Below, in pieces: positions 26,835 to 35,904 of a DNA stretch of 64,000 nucleotides; within the stretch, counting starts at the first letter, position 1, and the number at the start of each line of letters is the position of its first letter. The notes beneath the pieces are model-generated. The model saw only the letters and a program-made list of their open reading frames with translations. It had not been told where the DNA came from and made no database searches. Both the position numbers and the translations under genes were made by a program. The stretch is from Mangrovicoccus algicola (GTDB lineage: Bacteria; Pseudomonadota; Alphaproteobacteria; Rhodobacterales; Rhodobacteraceae), in NCBI RefSeq assembly GCF_014903745.1, contig NZ_JACVXA010000020.1, positions 1-64,000 on the forward strand, given 5' to 3'.

Positions 26835-29468
26835 ATGTCCGACGTCACGCCGATGATGGCCCAGTTCCTGGAAATCAAGGCCGCCCATCCGGGCGACCTG
26901 CTGTTCTACCGCATGGGCGATTTCTACGAGATGTTCTTCGAGGACGCGGTGGCGGCGGCGGGCGCGCTGGACATCGCGCTGACCCGGCGGGGCAAGCACC
27001 AGGGCCAGGACATCCCGATGTGCGGCGTGCCGGTCCATGCCGCCGAGGGCTATCTGCACCAGCTGACCCGCAAGGGATTCCGCGTGGCCATCTGCGAGCA
27101 GCTGGAGGACCCCGCCGAGGCCAAGAAGCGCGGCTCGAAATCGGTGGTGAAACGGGGGGTCACACGGGTGGTCACGGCCGGGACGCTGACCGAGGACAGC
27201 CTGCTGGAGGCGCGCGCGAACAACTACCTGGCGGCCCATGCGGAATTGCGCGGCGAGGGGGCGCTGGCCTGGTGCGACATCTCCACCGGGATGCTGGCCG
27301 TGGCGCCCTGTCCGCGGCTTGCCCTGGGGCCGCTCCTGGCACGGCTGATGCCGCGCGAGCTGCTTTGCGCCGCGACCGCCGAGGAAGGGCTGCGCGACAC
27401 GGCCCGGGACATGGCGATGGTGCTGACCCCGCTGGGGCCTGCCAGTTTCGACAGCCAGGCCGCCGCAGGGCGGATCGCGCGCGCCTATGGCGTCGACGGC
27501 CCCGATGCCTTCGGCAGCTTCTCGCGGGTGGAACAGGCGGCGCTCGGCGGGCTGATCGACTACCTGGAAATCACCCAGAAAGGGCGGTTGCCGCGGCTGT
27601 CGCCGCCCCGGCGCGAAGACCCCGGCGGCACGGTCCAGATCGACGCCGCAACCCGCCGCAACCTGGAACTGGTGCAGGCCCTGTCCGGCGGCCGCGAGGG
27701 ATCGCTGATTGCCGCGATCGACCGGACGCTGACCGCGCCGGGCGGCCGGCTGCTGGCGAACCGGCTGGCGACCCCCTCGCGCGACCTCGGCCTGATCCGG
27801 GACCGGCTGGAGGCGGTGGCGGCGCTGCATGCCGAGGCGGCGCTGCGCGACAGGCTGCGCGACGGGCTGCGACGCGTCCCCGACATGGACCGGGCGCTGG
27901 GGCGGCTTTCGCTGGAACGCGGCGGGCCGCGCGACCTGGCCGCGATCCGCGACGGGCTGGCCGCGGCGGCGGCGCTGGCGGCGGAACTCGATGGCGCCCT
28001 GCCTCCCGCGCTTTCCGCGCTGGCGCAGGATCTGGGCACGGAACCGGCCATCCTGGCCGAACTGGAAAGCGCGCTGGTCGCCGAGCCGCCGCATCTGGCG
28101 CGCGAGGGCGGCTTTGTCGCGCCGGGCTATCACGCCGATCTGGATGCCGCGCGGCAGCTGCGCGACGAGGGCCGCGGCTATATCGCCGCGCTGCAGGGGA
28201 AATATTCCGAGGAAACCGGGATCGGGGCGCTGAAGGTCAAGCATAACAACGTGCTGGGCTATTTCATCGAGACCCCGGCGACCCATGCGCAGAAGATGCT
28301 GGCCGAACCGCTGGCCGACCGGTTCCGGCACCGCCAGACCACGGCCAATGCGCTGCGCTTCACCACGCCGGAGCTGACCGAGCTGGAAAGCCGCATCCTC
28401 AATGCCGGGGGCGAGGCCCAGGGGATCGAGCTGCGCATCCACGAGACCCTGCGCCAGGCCTGCCTGGCGGAGGCGGCCGCCATTTCCACCGCTGCGCGGG
28501 CCATGGCCGAACTGGATTTGCATGCCGGGCTGGCCGATCTGGCACAGGATCGCGACTGGTGCTGCCCGCAGGTGGATGACAGCCGCGCCTTCGAGATCGA
28601 GGCCGGGCGCCACCCCGTCGTCGAGGAGGCGCTGCGCCGCTCGGGCGATCCCTTCGTCGCCAATGACTGCCGGCTCAGCGCCACCGGCGGCGCGGCGATC
28701 CGGCTGCTGACCGGGCCGAACATGGCCGGCAAATCCACCTGGCTGCGGCAGAACGCGGTGATCGCGCTTCTGGCCCAGATCGGCAGCTTCGTGCCCGCGG
28801 CCACGGCCCGCATCGGGCTGGTCAGCCAGATCTTCAGCCGCGTCGGCGCCTCGGACGACCTGGCGCGCGGGCGCTCGACCTTCATGGTCGAGATGGTGGA
28901 AACCGCCGCCATCCTCAACCAGGCGGATGACCGCGCGCTGGTGATCCTCGACGAGATCGGACGCGGCACGGCGACCTATGACGGGCTGTCCATCGCCTGG
29001 GCGGTGCTGGAACATCTGCACGGCGCCAATCGCTGCCGCGCGCTTTTCGCCACGCATTACCATGAACTGACCCAGCTGGCGGACACACTGCCGGGGGTGG
29101 TCAATGCCACCGTCGCGGTCAAGGAATGGCAGGGCGAGGTGATCTTCCTGCACGAGGTGAAGGACGGCGCCGCGGCGGCCAGCTATGGCGTGCAGGTGGC
29201 GCGGCTGGCGGGATTGCCGGACACGGTGATCGCCCGCGCCCGCGAGGTTCTGGGCCGGCTGGAACAGGGCGAGCGCGAGGGGCGCGGCCGCGCTGCGATG
29301 GAGGACCTGCCGCTGTTTGCCGCCGCCGCACCGCCCCCCGCTGCCCCGGCCGCGGCCGCCGCGCCATCCGCCGCGGAGATGCGGCTGAGGCAGGTGGATC
29401 CCGATGCGCTGAGCCCGCGCGAGGCGCTGGAGATGCTGTATGAACTCAAGGGGCTGACGGCCGGCTGA
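26835..29468 (+). CDS. mutS: DNA mismatch repair ATPase MutS
   Basis: 877-residue MutS. The mismatch-recognition phenylalanine-glutamate pair is in GDFYEMFFEDAV, the Walker A is TGPNMAGKSTWLRQ, the Walker B region VILDEIGRGTATYDG, and the ATPase histidine segment ATHYHELTQL. A proline/alanine-rich linker (AAAPPPAAPAAAAAPSA) precedes the short C-terminal tail (ALSPREALEMLYELK). The start at 26835 (MSDVTPMMAQF) gives the usual N-terminus. It ends six bases from the end of the convergent smr gene. Confidence 0.96.
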   Translation: MSDVTPMMAQFLEIKAAHPGDLLFYRMGDFYEMFFEDAVAAAGALDIALTRRGKHQGQDIPMCGVPVHAAEGYLHQLTRKGFRVAICEQLEDPAEAKKRGSKSVVKRGVTRVVTAGTLTEDSLLEARANNYLAAHAELRGEGALAWCDISTGMLAVAPCPRLALGPLLARLMPRELLCAATAEEGLRDTARDMAMVLTPLGPASFDSQAAAGRIARAYGVDGPDAFGSFSRVEQAALGGLIDYLEITQKGRLPRLSPPRREDPGGTVQIDAATRRNLELVQALSGGREGSLIAAIDRTLTAPGGRLLANRLATPSRDLGLIRDRLEAVAALHAEAALRDRLRDGLRRVPDMDRALGRLSLERGGPRDLAAIRDGLAAAAALAAELDGALPPALSALAQDLGTEPAILAELESALVAEPPHLAREGGFVAPGYHADLDAARQLRDEGRGYIAALQGKYSEETGIGALKVKHNNVLGYFIETPATHAQKMLAEPLADRFRHRQTTANALRFTTPELTELESRILNAGGEAQGIELRIHETLRQACLAEAAAISTAARAMAELDLHAGLADLAQDRDWCCPQVDDSRAFEIEAGRHPVVEEALRRSGDPFVANDCRLSATGGAAIRLLTGPNMAGKSTWLRQNAVIALLAQIGSFVPAATARIGLVSQIFSRVGASDDLARGRSTFMVEMVETAAILNQADDRALVILDEIGRGTATYDGLSIAWAVLEHLHGANRCRALFATHYHELTQLADTLPGVVNATVAVKEWQGEVIFLHEVKDGAAAASYGVQVARLAGLPDTVIARAREVLGRLEQGEREGRGRAAMEDLPLFAAAAPPPAAPAAAAAPSAAEMRLRQVDPDALSPREALEMLYELKGLTAG

Positions 29469-29474
29469 ACGCCG

Positions 29475-30098
29475 TCAGCGGTGGCGGCGCAGATAGACGT
29501 AATAGGCGCCGGTGCCGCCGTGTTTCAGATGCGCCTCGGCGATCTGCAGCACCATCAGGCGCAGGGGGCCGCTGGTCAGCCATTGCGGCACCTGGTGCTT
29601 CAGCACGCCGCGCGGCACCGGCATCGGGCCGGGCTCGTCGCGGTCCTTGCCCTTGCCGGTGATGACCAGCACCAGCCGCATCTGCCGCATGTAGCTTTCC
29701 GAGATGAACCGCGTCAGCACCGGATGCGCCCGGTCCTGGGTCATGCCGTGCAGGTCGATCCGCGCCTCGGGCGCCAGCTTGCCCTTTTTCATGCGGCCGA
29801 AGGCCTTGCTGTCCATGCGCACCGGATTGCGGGCGATCTGCTCGGAAATGGGGGGGCTGATCTCGTGGCGCGCAGCCCCCGGGCGGGCGCGTTCGCCGAT
29901 GCGGAATTCGGGAATGCGGTTCCCGGAAACCGAAGACCCGGCCTCGCGGGCAGGGTGGGGGGCAGGGGCCTTGGGCGGGGCCGTCCGATCGGCGGCGGGC
30001 GCAGGCTGGGTCGCCGGCGCGTGGCGCGTGACCGATGCCGCCACCCGGTCCCAGATGGCGCGATCCTCCTCGCTCAGGCCGCGCCGCTTGCGTGCCAT
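29475..30098 (-). CDS. Smr (MutS2 C-terminal-like) domain protein
   Basis: 207-residue protein with a stand-alone Smr domain at the C-terminal half: IDLHGMTQDRAHPVLTRFI, the substrate loop ITGKGKDRDEPGP and LKHQVPQWLTSGPL. The first 90 residues are low-complexity and basic or proline-rich. Smr domains are nicking endonucleases or RNA/DNA-junction binders. It is encoded 18 bases after the Tim44-like gene and is convergent with mutS; the adjacency to mutS may be chance. Confidence 0.85.
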   Translation of the reverse strand: MARKRRGLSEEDRAIWDRVAASVTRHAPATQPAPAADRTAPPKAPAPHPAREAGSSVSGNRIPEFRIGERARPGAARHEISPPISEQIARNPVRMDSKAFGRMKKGKLAPEARIDLHGMTQDRAHPVLTRFISESYMRQMRLVLVITGKGKDRDEPGPMPVPRGVLKHQVPQWLTSGPLRLMVLQIAEAHLKHGGTGAYYVYLRRHR

Positions 30099-30116
30099 GC
30101 CCCGTCCCCGCCCGGC

Positions 30117-30779
30117 TCAGGCGCCGGTGGCGACGAGCTGCCAGTTGGGATCGTCGCTGCCCATCACCCGGCCGAAGGTCCAGATGTCGCGCTGGCGCTT
30201 GATGAGGTTGGGATCGCCCTCGACCGTGGTGCCGTTGACGTCGCGCACGACCGACGTGACCTCGGCGGTGAAGCGCACCGTCACCTCGCCCTCGCGGGTG
30301 GCATCGTCGAAGGCGGCGCCGACCAGCACGAGTTCGCGGATCCCCACGAAATTGGCGTCGATCGTCAGCCCCTGGCGCTCGCGTTCCTGGATCACGTCGA
30401 GAAAGCTGTCATGCACCTCGGGCGCGAGGAAGTCGCGCACCTCCGACAGGTCGCCGCGCTCGAAGGCCATCAGGATCATCTCGTAGGCACCACGCGCCCC
30501 CTGCAGGAACTCGCCGACGATGAAGGCCGGCTCTGCCGCCTTCATCTTGGCCAGCGCCTCGGCGGCGGGGCTGCCGCTGTCGACGTGATCGACGATGTCG
30601 CGATCCGGGCCGCCCTCGATCACCTCGAAATCCGGGCGCGGCTGCCGGGCCTCCTGGGCCGGGACCTGCACCGGGGGCTTCTCGAATCCGCCGCGTGTGC
30701 CCAGCACGTTCTTCAGGCGCAGGATCAGGAAGATCGCGATGCCCGCGAGCACGAGAAGTTCGATGACGGATGAGCTCAT
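30117..30779 (-). CDS. Tim44/TimA domain membrane-associated protein
   Basis: 220-residue protein with a single N-terminal membrane anchor (SVIELLVLAGIAIFLILRL, residues 4-22) and a Tim44-like C-terminal domain (about 80-220, with AFIVGEFLQGARGAYEMILMAFERGDLSEVRDFLAP). Alphaproteobacterial TimA is the bacterial relative of mitochondrial Tim44. The start at 30779 (MSSSVIELLV) is required for the anchor to be N-terminal. It is followed by smr on the same strand; in many alphaproteobacteria an mltA gene lies between these two, but here the gap is only 18 bases. Confidence 0.85.
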   Translation of the reverse strand: MSSSVIELLVLAGIAIFLILRLKNVLGTRGGFEKPPVQVPAQEARQPRPDFEVIEGGPDRDIVDHVDSGSPAAEALAKMKAAEPAFIVGEFLQGARGAYEMILMAFERGDLSEVRDFLAPEVHDSFLDVIQERERQGLTIDANFVGIRELVLVGAAFDDATREGEVTVRFTAEVTSVVRDVNGTTVEGDPNLIKRQRDIWTFGRVMGSDDPNWQLVATGA

Positions 30780-30873
30780 TGGCAGCCTCTGGTGGTAACG
30801 ACCCGGTGTCTTCCCTATGTAAGGGCTCGATACACCCAAGTCCACCGGACCAGAGCAAAGGGAGACTGCCCAG

Positions 30874-31383
30874 ATGTGGCTGTTGATCGCATTCATCGCC
30901 GTGCCGCTGATCGAGATCGGGCTGTTCATCCAGGTCGGCGGGCTGATCGGTCTGTGGCCGACCCTGGCGATCGTCCTTCTGACGGCGGTGATCGGCCACG
31001 CGATGATGCGCAAGCAGGGCGGCCAGGTGCTGCAGAAGCTGCAGCGCGCCATGGCCGGGGACGGCAACCCGGCCGAGCACATGGTCCATGGCGCGATGAT
31101 CCTCTTCGCCGGGGCGCTGTTGCTGACGCCGGGGTTCTTCACCGACACGGTGGGCTTCCTGCTGCTGATCCCCGCGGTGCGCGTGGCGGCCTTCGGCTGG
31201 ATGCGCCGCAACGTGAAGATGCAGGGGGTCTACGTGAACATGGGCGGCGGCATGCCCCCCGGCGCCGGCCCGCGCCGCGGTCCCGGCCGCAGCGACACGA
31301 TCGAGGGCGATTTCACCGAGGTGGATCCCGACGACCTGCCCCCGCGGCCGGGCAGCGCGCCCTCGGGCTGGACCCGCCGCTGA
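30874..31383 (+). CDS. fxsA: FxsA family inner-membrane protein
   Basis: 169-residue membrane protein. The FxsA domain occupies residues 1-115, with helices at about 1-20, 22-45 and 70-105 and the conserved PLIEIGLFIQVGGLIGLWPTL and LLLTPGFFTDTVGFLLLIP. The C-terminal 50 residues are a glycine-rich, charged cytoplasmic tail. The function is little known; E. coli FxsA affects phage exclusion when overproduced. Divergent from the Tim44-like gene and upstream of secB. Confidence 0.88.
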   Translation: MWLLIAFIAVPLIEIGLFIQVGGLIGLWPTLAIVLLTAVIGHAMMRKQGGQVLQKLQRAMAGDGNPAEHMVHGAMILFAGALLLTPGFFTDTVGFLLLIPAVRVAAFGWMRRNVKMQGVYVNMGGGMPPGAGPRRGPGRSDTIEGDFTEVDPDDLPPRPGSAPSGWTRR

Positions 31384-31406
31384 CCCGGTATGTGACGGAT
31401 TCATGT

Positions 31407-31424
31407 CGTTTTCCCCGGAAAACG
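31407..31424. promoter_or_regulatory. Inverted repeat in the secB upstream region
   Basis: Perfect 8-bp dyad CGTTTTCC-CC-GGAAAACG, 24 bases after the fxsA stop and 116 bases before secB. The 2-nt centre makes an RNA hairpin unlikely to use all pairs, so a protein-binding site is equally possible. Confidence 0.35.
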
Positions 31425-31539
31425 GCGTCTTTCTCCGGGTTTCGCGCCCCGGCTGCGCCCAAGTTACCCGCCCGCCGCCATTGAGACGCCCGGCGCTTCC
31501 TGCTAACAACCGCCGGGACATTCAAACGGGAGAGTCCCA

Positions 31540-32031
31540 ATGGCCGAGAACGGCGCAGCCCCGCAGCAACCCCAGGTCAAGATGCAGATCCTTGGCCAGT
31601 TCATCCGCGACATGTCCTTCGAGAACATCGTGGCCCAGAAGGGCGTCCAGGGCGACGTGAAGCCCGATGTCCAGGTGCAGGTCAATCTCGACGCCAAGAA
31701 GCGCCCGGCCGACAACCAGTACGAGGTGCAGACGAAATTCACCGTCACCTCGAAGAACAAGGACAGCGATGACGTCCTGTTCCGCATGGACCTGGATTAT
31801 GCCGGCATCTTCCTGATCGAGGGCGTGCCGGAGGCGCAGCTGCATCCGTTCCTGATGATCGAATGCCCGCGGATGATCTTCCCCTTCGTGCGCCGCATCG
31901 TGTCGGACGTGACCCGCGACGGCGGCTTCCCACCGCTGAACCTGGAGAACGTGGACTTCATGGGCATCTACCGCAACGAGATCGCCCGCCGGGCCGCCGC
32001 ACAGCAGCCGGAGACCCCGGCCGTCAACTGA
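31540..32031 (+). CDS. secB: Protein-export chaperone SecB
   Basis: 163-residue cytoplasmic chaperone that keeps precursors unfolded for SecA. Family features: QILGQFIRDMSFENIVAQ near the N-terminus, the beta-sheet core QVQVNLDAKK and YEVQTKFTVT, and the conserved LMIECPRMIFPFVRRIVSDVTRDGGFPPL. The ATG follows CGGGAGAG. An intrinsic terminator follows directly. Confidence 0.96.
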   Translation: MAENGAAPQQPQVKMQILGQFIRDMSFENIVAQKGVQGDVKPDVQVQVNLDAKKRPADNQYEVQTKFTVTSKNKDSDDVLFRMDLDYAGIFLIEGVPEAQLHPFLMIECPRMIFPFVRRIVSDVTRDGGFPPLNLENVDFMGIYRNEIARRAAAQQPETPAVN

Positions 32032-32054
32032 ACCGGCGACGCGGGACGCAGGCG

Positions 32055-32080
32055 GAGGGAGCGCAGGCGCTCCCTCTTTT
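32055..32080 (+). terminator. Intrinsic terminator after secB
   Basis: 9-bp stem GAGGGAGCG / CGCTCCCTC with a 4-nt loop, then TTTTC. It stands between secB and the convergent CoA-transferase gene. Confidence 0.85.
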
Positions 32081-32084
32081 CATG

Positions 32085-33602
32085 TCAGGGCATCATGCTG
32101 CCCGTCTCCATGAAGCGCTGGTGCCAGCTGAGCGCCTCCGAGGGCAGGGACGGCGCGTATTGCCCGTGGCTGAGCCGCGCGGCGCGGGCCATGTAGTCCT
32201 CCAGCATCGGGCGATAGGCGGGATGGGCGCATCTGGCGACGATTGCCTCCGCCTTCTGGCGGGGCGACAGGCCCCGCAGATCCGCCAGGCCCTGTTCGGT
32301 CACCAAGACCTGCACGTCCTGCCCGATATGATCGACATGCGAACATTGCGGCACGATGGCCGAGATCGCGCCGCCCTTGGCGGTCGAGGGGGTCATGAAG
32401 ATCGACAGATAGCCGTTGCGGGCGAAATCGCCCGAGCCGCCGATCCCGTTCTGCACCCGTGATCCCATGATGCGGGTCGAGTTGACGTTGCCGTAGATAT
32501 CCGCCTCGATGAGGCAGTTCATCGCGATGCAGCCCAGACGGCGCACCAATTCGGGATTGTTGGAGATCTCCTGCGGGCGCAGGATCAGCCTGTCCCGGAA
32601 CCGCGCGGCGTTGTCGTTGAAATACTGCGCCTTTTCCGGCGAAAGCGAAAACGCCGTGGCCGAGGCGACGCGCAGGGTCCCGGCCTCGATCATGTCCAGC
32701 ATGCCGTCCTGGATCACCTCGGTGAAGGCGGTCATCTGCTCGAAGGGCGTATCGATCAGCCCGGCCATCACGGCGTTGGGCACGTTGCCCACCCCCGATT
32801 GAAGCGGCAGAAGCGACGGCGGCAGGCCGGCGCGCCGGGCCTCCCAGGTCAGGAACTCCAGGATATGTCCCGCGATCGCCTCGGCGGTAGCGCCGGGCGG
32901 CGAAAAGGGCGCGTTGCGATCCGGCGCATCCGTCGCCACCACGGCCGCCACCTTGGCGGGATCGACGCGGAAATGCGGCTGGCCGATGCGGTCATCCGGA
33001 CGGATCAGCGGGATCGGAACGCGGTTCGGCGGCAGCGCCGTGCCATAGTAGATGTCATGCATCCCGTCCAGCAGCGGGCTCTGCCAGTCATTCACCTCCA
33101 GGATGATGCGCTCGGCGATATCCAGCCAGGTCTTGTTGTTTCCCACCGAGGAAGAGGGGATCAGATCGCCCTCGGGCGTGATGCCGGCGATCTCGATCAC
33201 CGCCGTGTCGAGCCGGCCGAGGAAACCCTGCCAGGCCATCGGCGCGACCTGGCTGAGATGCATGTCTACGTAATCCATCCGCCCGTCATTGATGCGCTGA
33301 CGCGCGACCGGGTCGGAATTGTAGGGCAGGCGGAACTCGATCCCGTCGGCCTCCGCCAGCGCCCCGTCCAGCTCCGGGCCGGTGGAGGCGCCGGTCCAGA
33401 TCTTCACCCGGAACGGATTGCCGCGCGCGTGTTCCGCGCGGATCCGGTCGGCCAGCGCCAGCGGCACCGCCTTGGGATAGCCCGATCCGGTGAAGCCGCT
33501 CATGCCGATGGTCGAGCCGTCGGAGATCAGCGCGGCCGCATCCTCGGCGCTCATGATCTTCGACCGGAAATCGGAATTGCGGATACGCGCCTGCTGTAGC
33601 AT
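32085..33602 (-). CDS. Acetate/succinate CoA-transferase (acetyl-CoA hydrolase family)
   Basis: 505-residue enzyme of the Cat1/AarC/Ach1 family, which moves CoA between succinyl-CoA or acetyl-CoA and free acids. The N-terminal GSTIGMSGFTGSGYPKAVP, the central GVGNVPNAVMAGL and the CoA-accepting glutamate region AFTEVIQDGMLDM are intact. The ATG at 33602 (MLQQARIRNSDF) is set by AGGGAGG a few bases upstream; the frame stays open further but reads as junk. The 148-base leader holds two perfect dyads. It breaks the usual secB-dnaQ adjacency of this region. Confidence 0.88.
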   Translation of the reverse strand: MLQQARIRNSDFRSKIMSAEDAAALISDGSTIGMSGFTGSGYPKAVPLALADRIRAEHARGNPFRVKIWTGASTGPELDGALAEADGIEFRLPYNSDPVARQRINDGRMDYVDMHLSQVAPMAWQGFLGRLDTAVIEIAGITPEGDLIPSSSVGNNKTWLDIAERIILEVNDWQSPLLDGMHDIYYGTALPPNRVPIPLIRPDDRIGQPHFRVDPAKVAAVVATDAPDRNAPFSPPGATAEAIAGHILEFLTWEARRAGLPPSLLPLQSGVGNVPNAVMAGLIDTPFEQMTAFTEVIQDGMLDMIEAGTLRVASATAFSLSPEKAQYFNDNAARFRDRLILRPQEISNNPELVRRLGCIAMNCLIEADIYGNVNSTRIMGSRVQNGIGGSGDFARNGYLSIFMTPSTAKGGAISAIVPQCSHVDHIGQDVQVLVTEQGLADLRGLSPRQKAEAIVARCAHPAYRPMLEDYMARAARLSHGQYAPSLPSEALSWHQRFMETGSMMP

Positions 33603-33672
33603 CTGGTCCTCCCTGGCTGCATTCGGTCGAACCTGTCGTGCCGCGCGCCGGGAAGGCTTGCAAATGGCAAAA

Positions 33673-33723
33673 TTCCGTATCCGGAAAATTTCCTTTTGTT
33701 CTATATCGCTATCATAGCGATAT
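33673..33723. promoter_or_regulatory. Two dyads in the CoA-transferase leader
   Basis: Inside an AT-rich stretch between the CoA-transferase start (33602) and dnaQ stop (33751) there is a 5-bp dyad TTCCG-N4-CGGAA (33673-33686) and a perfect 10-bp dyad, ATATCGCTAT and ATAGCGATAT around a single C (33703-33723). Their position 70-120 bases upstream of the CoA-transferase start suits operators or activator sites. No regulator gene is adjacent. Confidence 0.5.
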
Positions 33724-33750
33724 GCATTCAGCGCATAGCTTGGACCGGGC

Positions 33751-34488
33751 CTAGGCGCCGAATTTCCGCCACAGCGCCTCTTCGCCGAGGCCCGCGACGA
33801 AAGCCGCATGCGCGGCCCGTTCCTCGTCGCTCAGCCGCGGGGGCAGGGGGACGGGACGCGGCGCCGGCTTCCAGTTGCTGCCGTGATCGCCGCCGTCGCC
33901 GCTGCGGCGGCCCGCCGCCAGTTCCAGCCCGGGCTGCCGCCCCCCGACCAGTTCCAGATAGACCTCCGCCAGGATCTGGCTATCGAGAAGGGCGCCGTGC
34001 AGGTCCCGTTCGCCATTGTCGATGCCGAAGCGCCGGCACAGCGCGTCCAGCGAGGCCGGCGAGCCGGGAAAACGGCGGCGGGCAATCGCCAGCGAGTCCA
34101 CCACCCGTTCGCGCGCGATCGGCGCAAGCCCCATGCGGGTCAGCTCGAAATTCAGGAACTTGTGGTCGAAAGCGGCATTATGCGCGACGATCCGGGCCTC
34201 TTCGCCGATGAAGGCCGCGAAGTCACGGCCGATCCGTTCGAAGAGCGGCTTGTCAAGCAGCGTGACCTCCTTGCCCTGCGCCGGGCGAGGCGGATTCAGC
34301 AGGTCGGGACCGATCCCGTGCACGCCGAAAGCCTCGGACGGCATGCCGCGCGCCGGATTGATATACTGATGATAGGTCTTGCCCGTGGGAAGGTGGTTCC
34401 ACAATTCCACCGCGCCGATCTCGACCACCCGGTCGCCCGTATCCGGGTCGAAGCCGGTGGTTTCGGTATCCAGAACGATCTCACGCAT
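33751..34488 (-). CDS. dnaQ: DNA polymerase III subunit epsilon (proofreading 3'-5' exonuclease)
   Basis: 245-residue DEDDh exonuclease. ExoI motif [11 protein letters not shown] (D and E), Exo[15 protein letters not shown] (D) and ExoIII with H and D in [21 protein letters not shown]. The last 60 residues are the variable tail that binds the polymerase subunit. It is the last gene of the maf-aroE-coaE-dnaQ operon and overlaps coaE by 8 nt. Confidence 0.94.
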   Translation of the reverse strand: MREIVLDTETTGFDPDTGDRVVEIGAVELWNHLPTGKTYHQYINPARGMPSEAFGVHGIGPDLLNPPRPAQGKEVTLLDKPLFERIGRDFAAFIGEEARIVAHNAAFDHKFLNFELTRMGLAPIARERVVDSLAIARRRFPGSPASLDALCRRFGIDNGERDLHGALLDSQILAEVYLELVGGRQPGLELAAGRRSGDGGDHGSNWKPAPRPVPLPPRLSDEERAAHAAFVAGLGEEALWRKFGA

Positions 34489-35074
34489 GGTTTGCCTCCA
34501 GATCCGCTATCACCGCCCGAACCTGACGGCGGGCCGTCTCCATGTCCACCGTCTCGATCAGGTAATCCGCGCGGCGCCGTTTCTCCGCATCCGGCATCTG
34601 CCGCGCCAAGATCATCTCGAAGTCGGCCTCCGTCATGCCGGGTCGGCCCAGCACCCGCGCGCGCTGGACCTCCGCCGGGGCGGAAACGACCGCGACGGCA
34701 TCCATCTCGGCCTCGGTCCCGTTTTCGAACAGCAGGGGAATATCGCAGACGACGATCCGCGCCCGGCTCTGCGACACCACGCCGGCCCGGTCGGCCGCGA
34801 CCAGCGGATGGACCAGCGCCTCGATCCGCGAAAGCGCGCCGGCATCCGCGGCGATCCACGCCTTCAGCGCGGCGCGCGACACGGCCCCGTCGCGAACGGC
34901 CGCCGGATGCAGCGCCGCGATCCCGGCCACGGCCGCGCCGCCCGGCGCATAGAGCCGGTGCACCGCGGCATCCGCATCCCACAGCTCGCAGCCTTCGAAG
35001 ACGAACATCCGCGCCGTGGTCGACTTGCCCATGCCGATGGAGCCGGTCAGGCCGAGGCGAACGGGCCGGCTCAT
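34481..35074 (-). CDS. coaE: Dephospho-CoA kinase
   Basis: 197-residue kinase for the last step of CoA synthesis. P-loop [17 protein letters not shown] at the N-terminus, then [14 protein letters not shown] and [12 protein letters not shown]. The start at 35074 ([11 protein letters not shown]) overlaps the aroE stop by 4 nt and sets the P-loop at the usual distance; the longer frame to 35158 lies inside aroE. Confidence 0.93.
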   Translation of the reverse strand: MSRPVRLGLTGSIGMGKSTTARMFVFEGCELWDADAAVHRLYAPGGAAVAGIAALHPAAVRDGAVSRAALKAWIAADAGALSRIEALVHPLVAADRAGVVSQSRARIVVCDIPLLFENGTEAEMDAVAVVSAPAEVQRARVLGRPGMTEADFEMILARQMPDAEKRRRADYLIETVDMETARRQVRAVIADLEANHA

Positions 35075-35904
35075 GGGGCGAGCATCAGCGCGCGCAGATC
35101 TGCCGTCACCTGCGCATCGCCGCCGAACCAGCGGTTGAACCCCGGCACGCCCTGCCACAGCAGCATGCCCAGCCCGTCGACCACCTGCGCCCCGCGCCGT
35201 GCCGCCGCCTGGAGAAAGGGCGTCTCCAGAGGGGTATAGACGATATCGGTGGCCAGCATGCCGGGCCGCATGGCCGACAGGTCAAGATCGAAGGCCGGCT
35301 GGCCCGCCATGCCCAGGGAGGTCGTGTTGACCACGGTCGCCGCATCCTTCAGCGCGGCATCCGTCTCGCCCCAGTCCAGCACCCGCACCCTGGGACCGAA
35401 AGCCGTGGCCAGTCCCTCGGCCCGGGCCCGGGTCCGGTTCATCAGCCGGATTTCCGGCGCGCCGGCCTCCAGCATCGCATGCAGGATCGCCCGCGCCGCC
35501 CCGCCGGCCCCGAAGACGGCAACCGGCCCGTCCTGCGCCTGCCACCCTTCTGCCGCGCCGGCGAGGTTGGCATGAAACCCGTAGCCGTCGGTATTGTCGG
35601 CCTCGTAGCCGCCGCCGGGCAGGAAGGTCAGCGTGTTCGCCGCGCCGATCGCCCGCGCCCGCGGCGTCGCGCGCCGCGCGCCGGCCAGCGCCGCCTCCTT
35701 GTGGGGAATGGTGACATTCACCCCGGCGAAGCCGGCCCGCGGCAGGGTTTCCAGCACGGAGGCCAGGTCGGCGGGCTCCACCTCCATCGGAATGTAATGC
35801 CCGGCGATCCCCTGGCGGGCCAGCCAGTGCCCGTGCATCCGCGGCGACTTGGAATGCCCGATCGGGTTGCCGATGACGCCGGCCAGCGGAATGCGCAGGC
35901 TCAT
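35071..35904 (-). CDS. aroE: Shikimate dehydrogenase
   Basis: 277-residue NADP-dependent enzyme reducing 3-dehydroshikimate. Substrate-binding [14 protein letters not shown] at residues 10-23, the catalytic lysine in [15 protein letters not shown] loop [15 protein letters not shown] and the C-terminal segment [12 protein letters not shown] are all present. It overlaps maf upstream (4 nt) and coaE downstream (4 nt). Confidence 0.94.
   Translation of the reverse strand: MSLRIPLAGVIGNPIGHSKSPRMHGHWLARQGIAGHYIPMEVEPADLASVLETLPRAGFAGVNVTIPHKEAALAGARRATPRARAIGAANTLTFLPGGGYEADNTDGYGFHANLAGAAEGWQAQDGPVAVFGAGGAARAILHAMLEAGAPEIRLMNRTRARAEGLATAFGPRVRVLDWGETDAALKDAATVVNTTSLGMAGQPAFDLDLSAMRPGMLATDIVYTPLETPFLQAAARRGAQVVDGLGMLLWQGVPGFNRWFGGDAQVTADLRALMLAP

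Noticed and set aside
26718-29153. An 811-codon minus-strand frame opposite mutS
   Set aside because: Same antisense pattern; mutS on the plus strand has every family motif.
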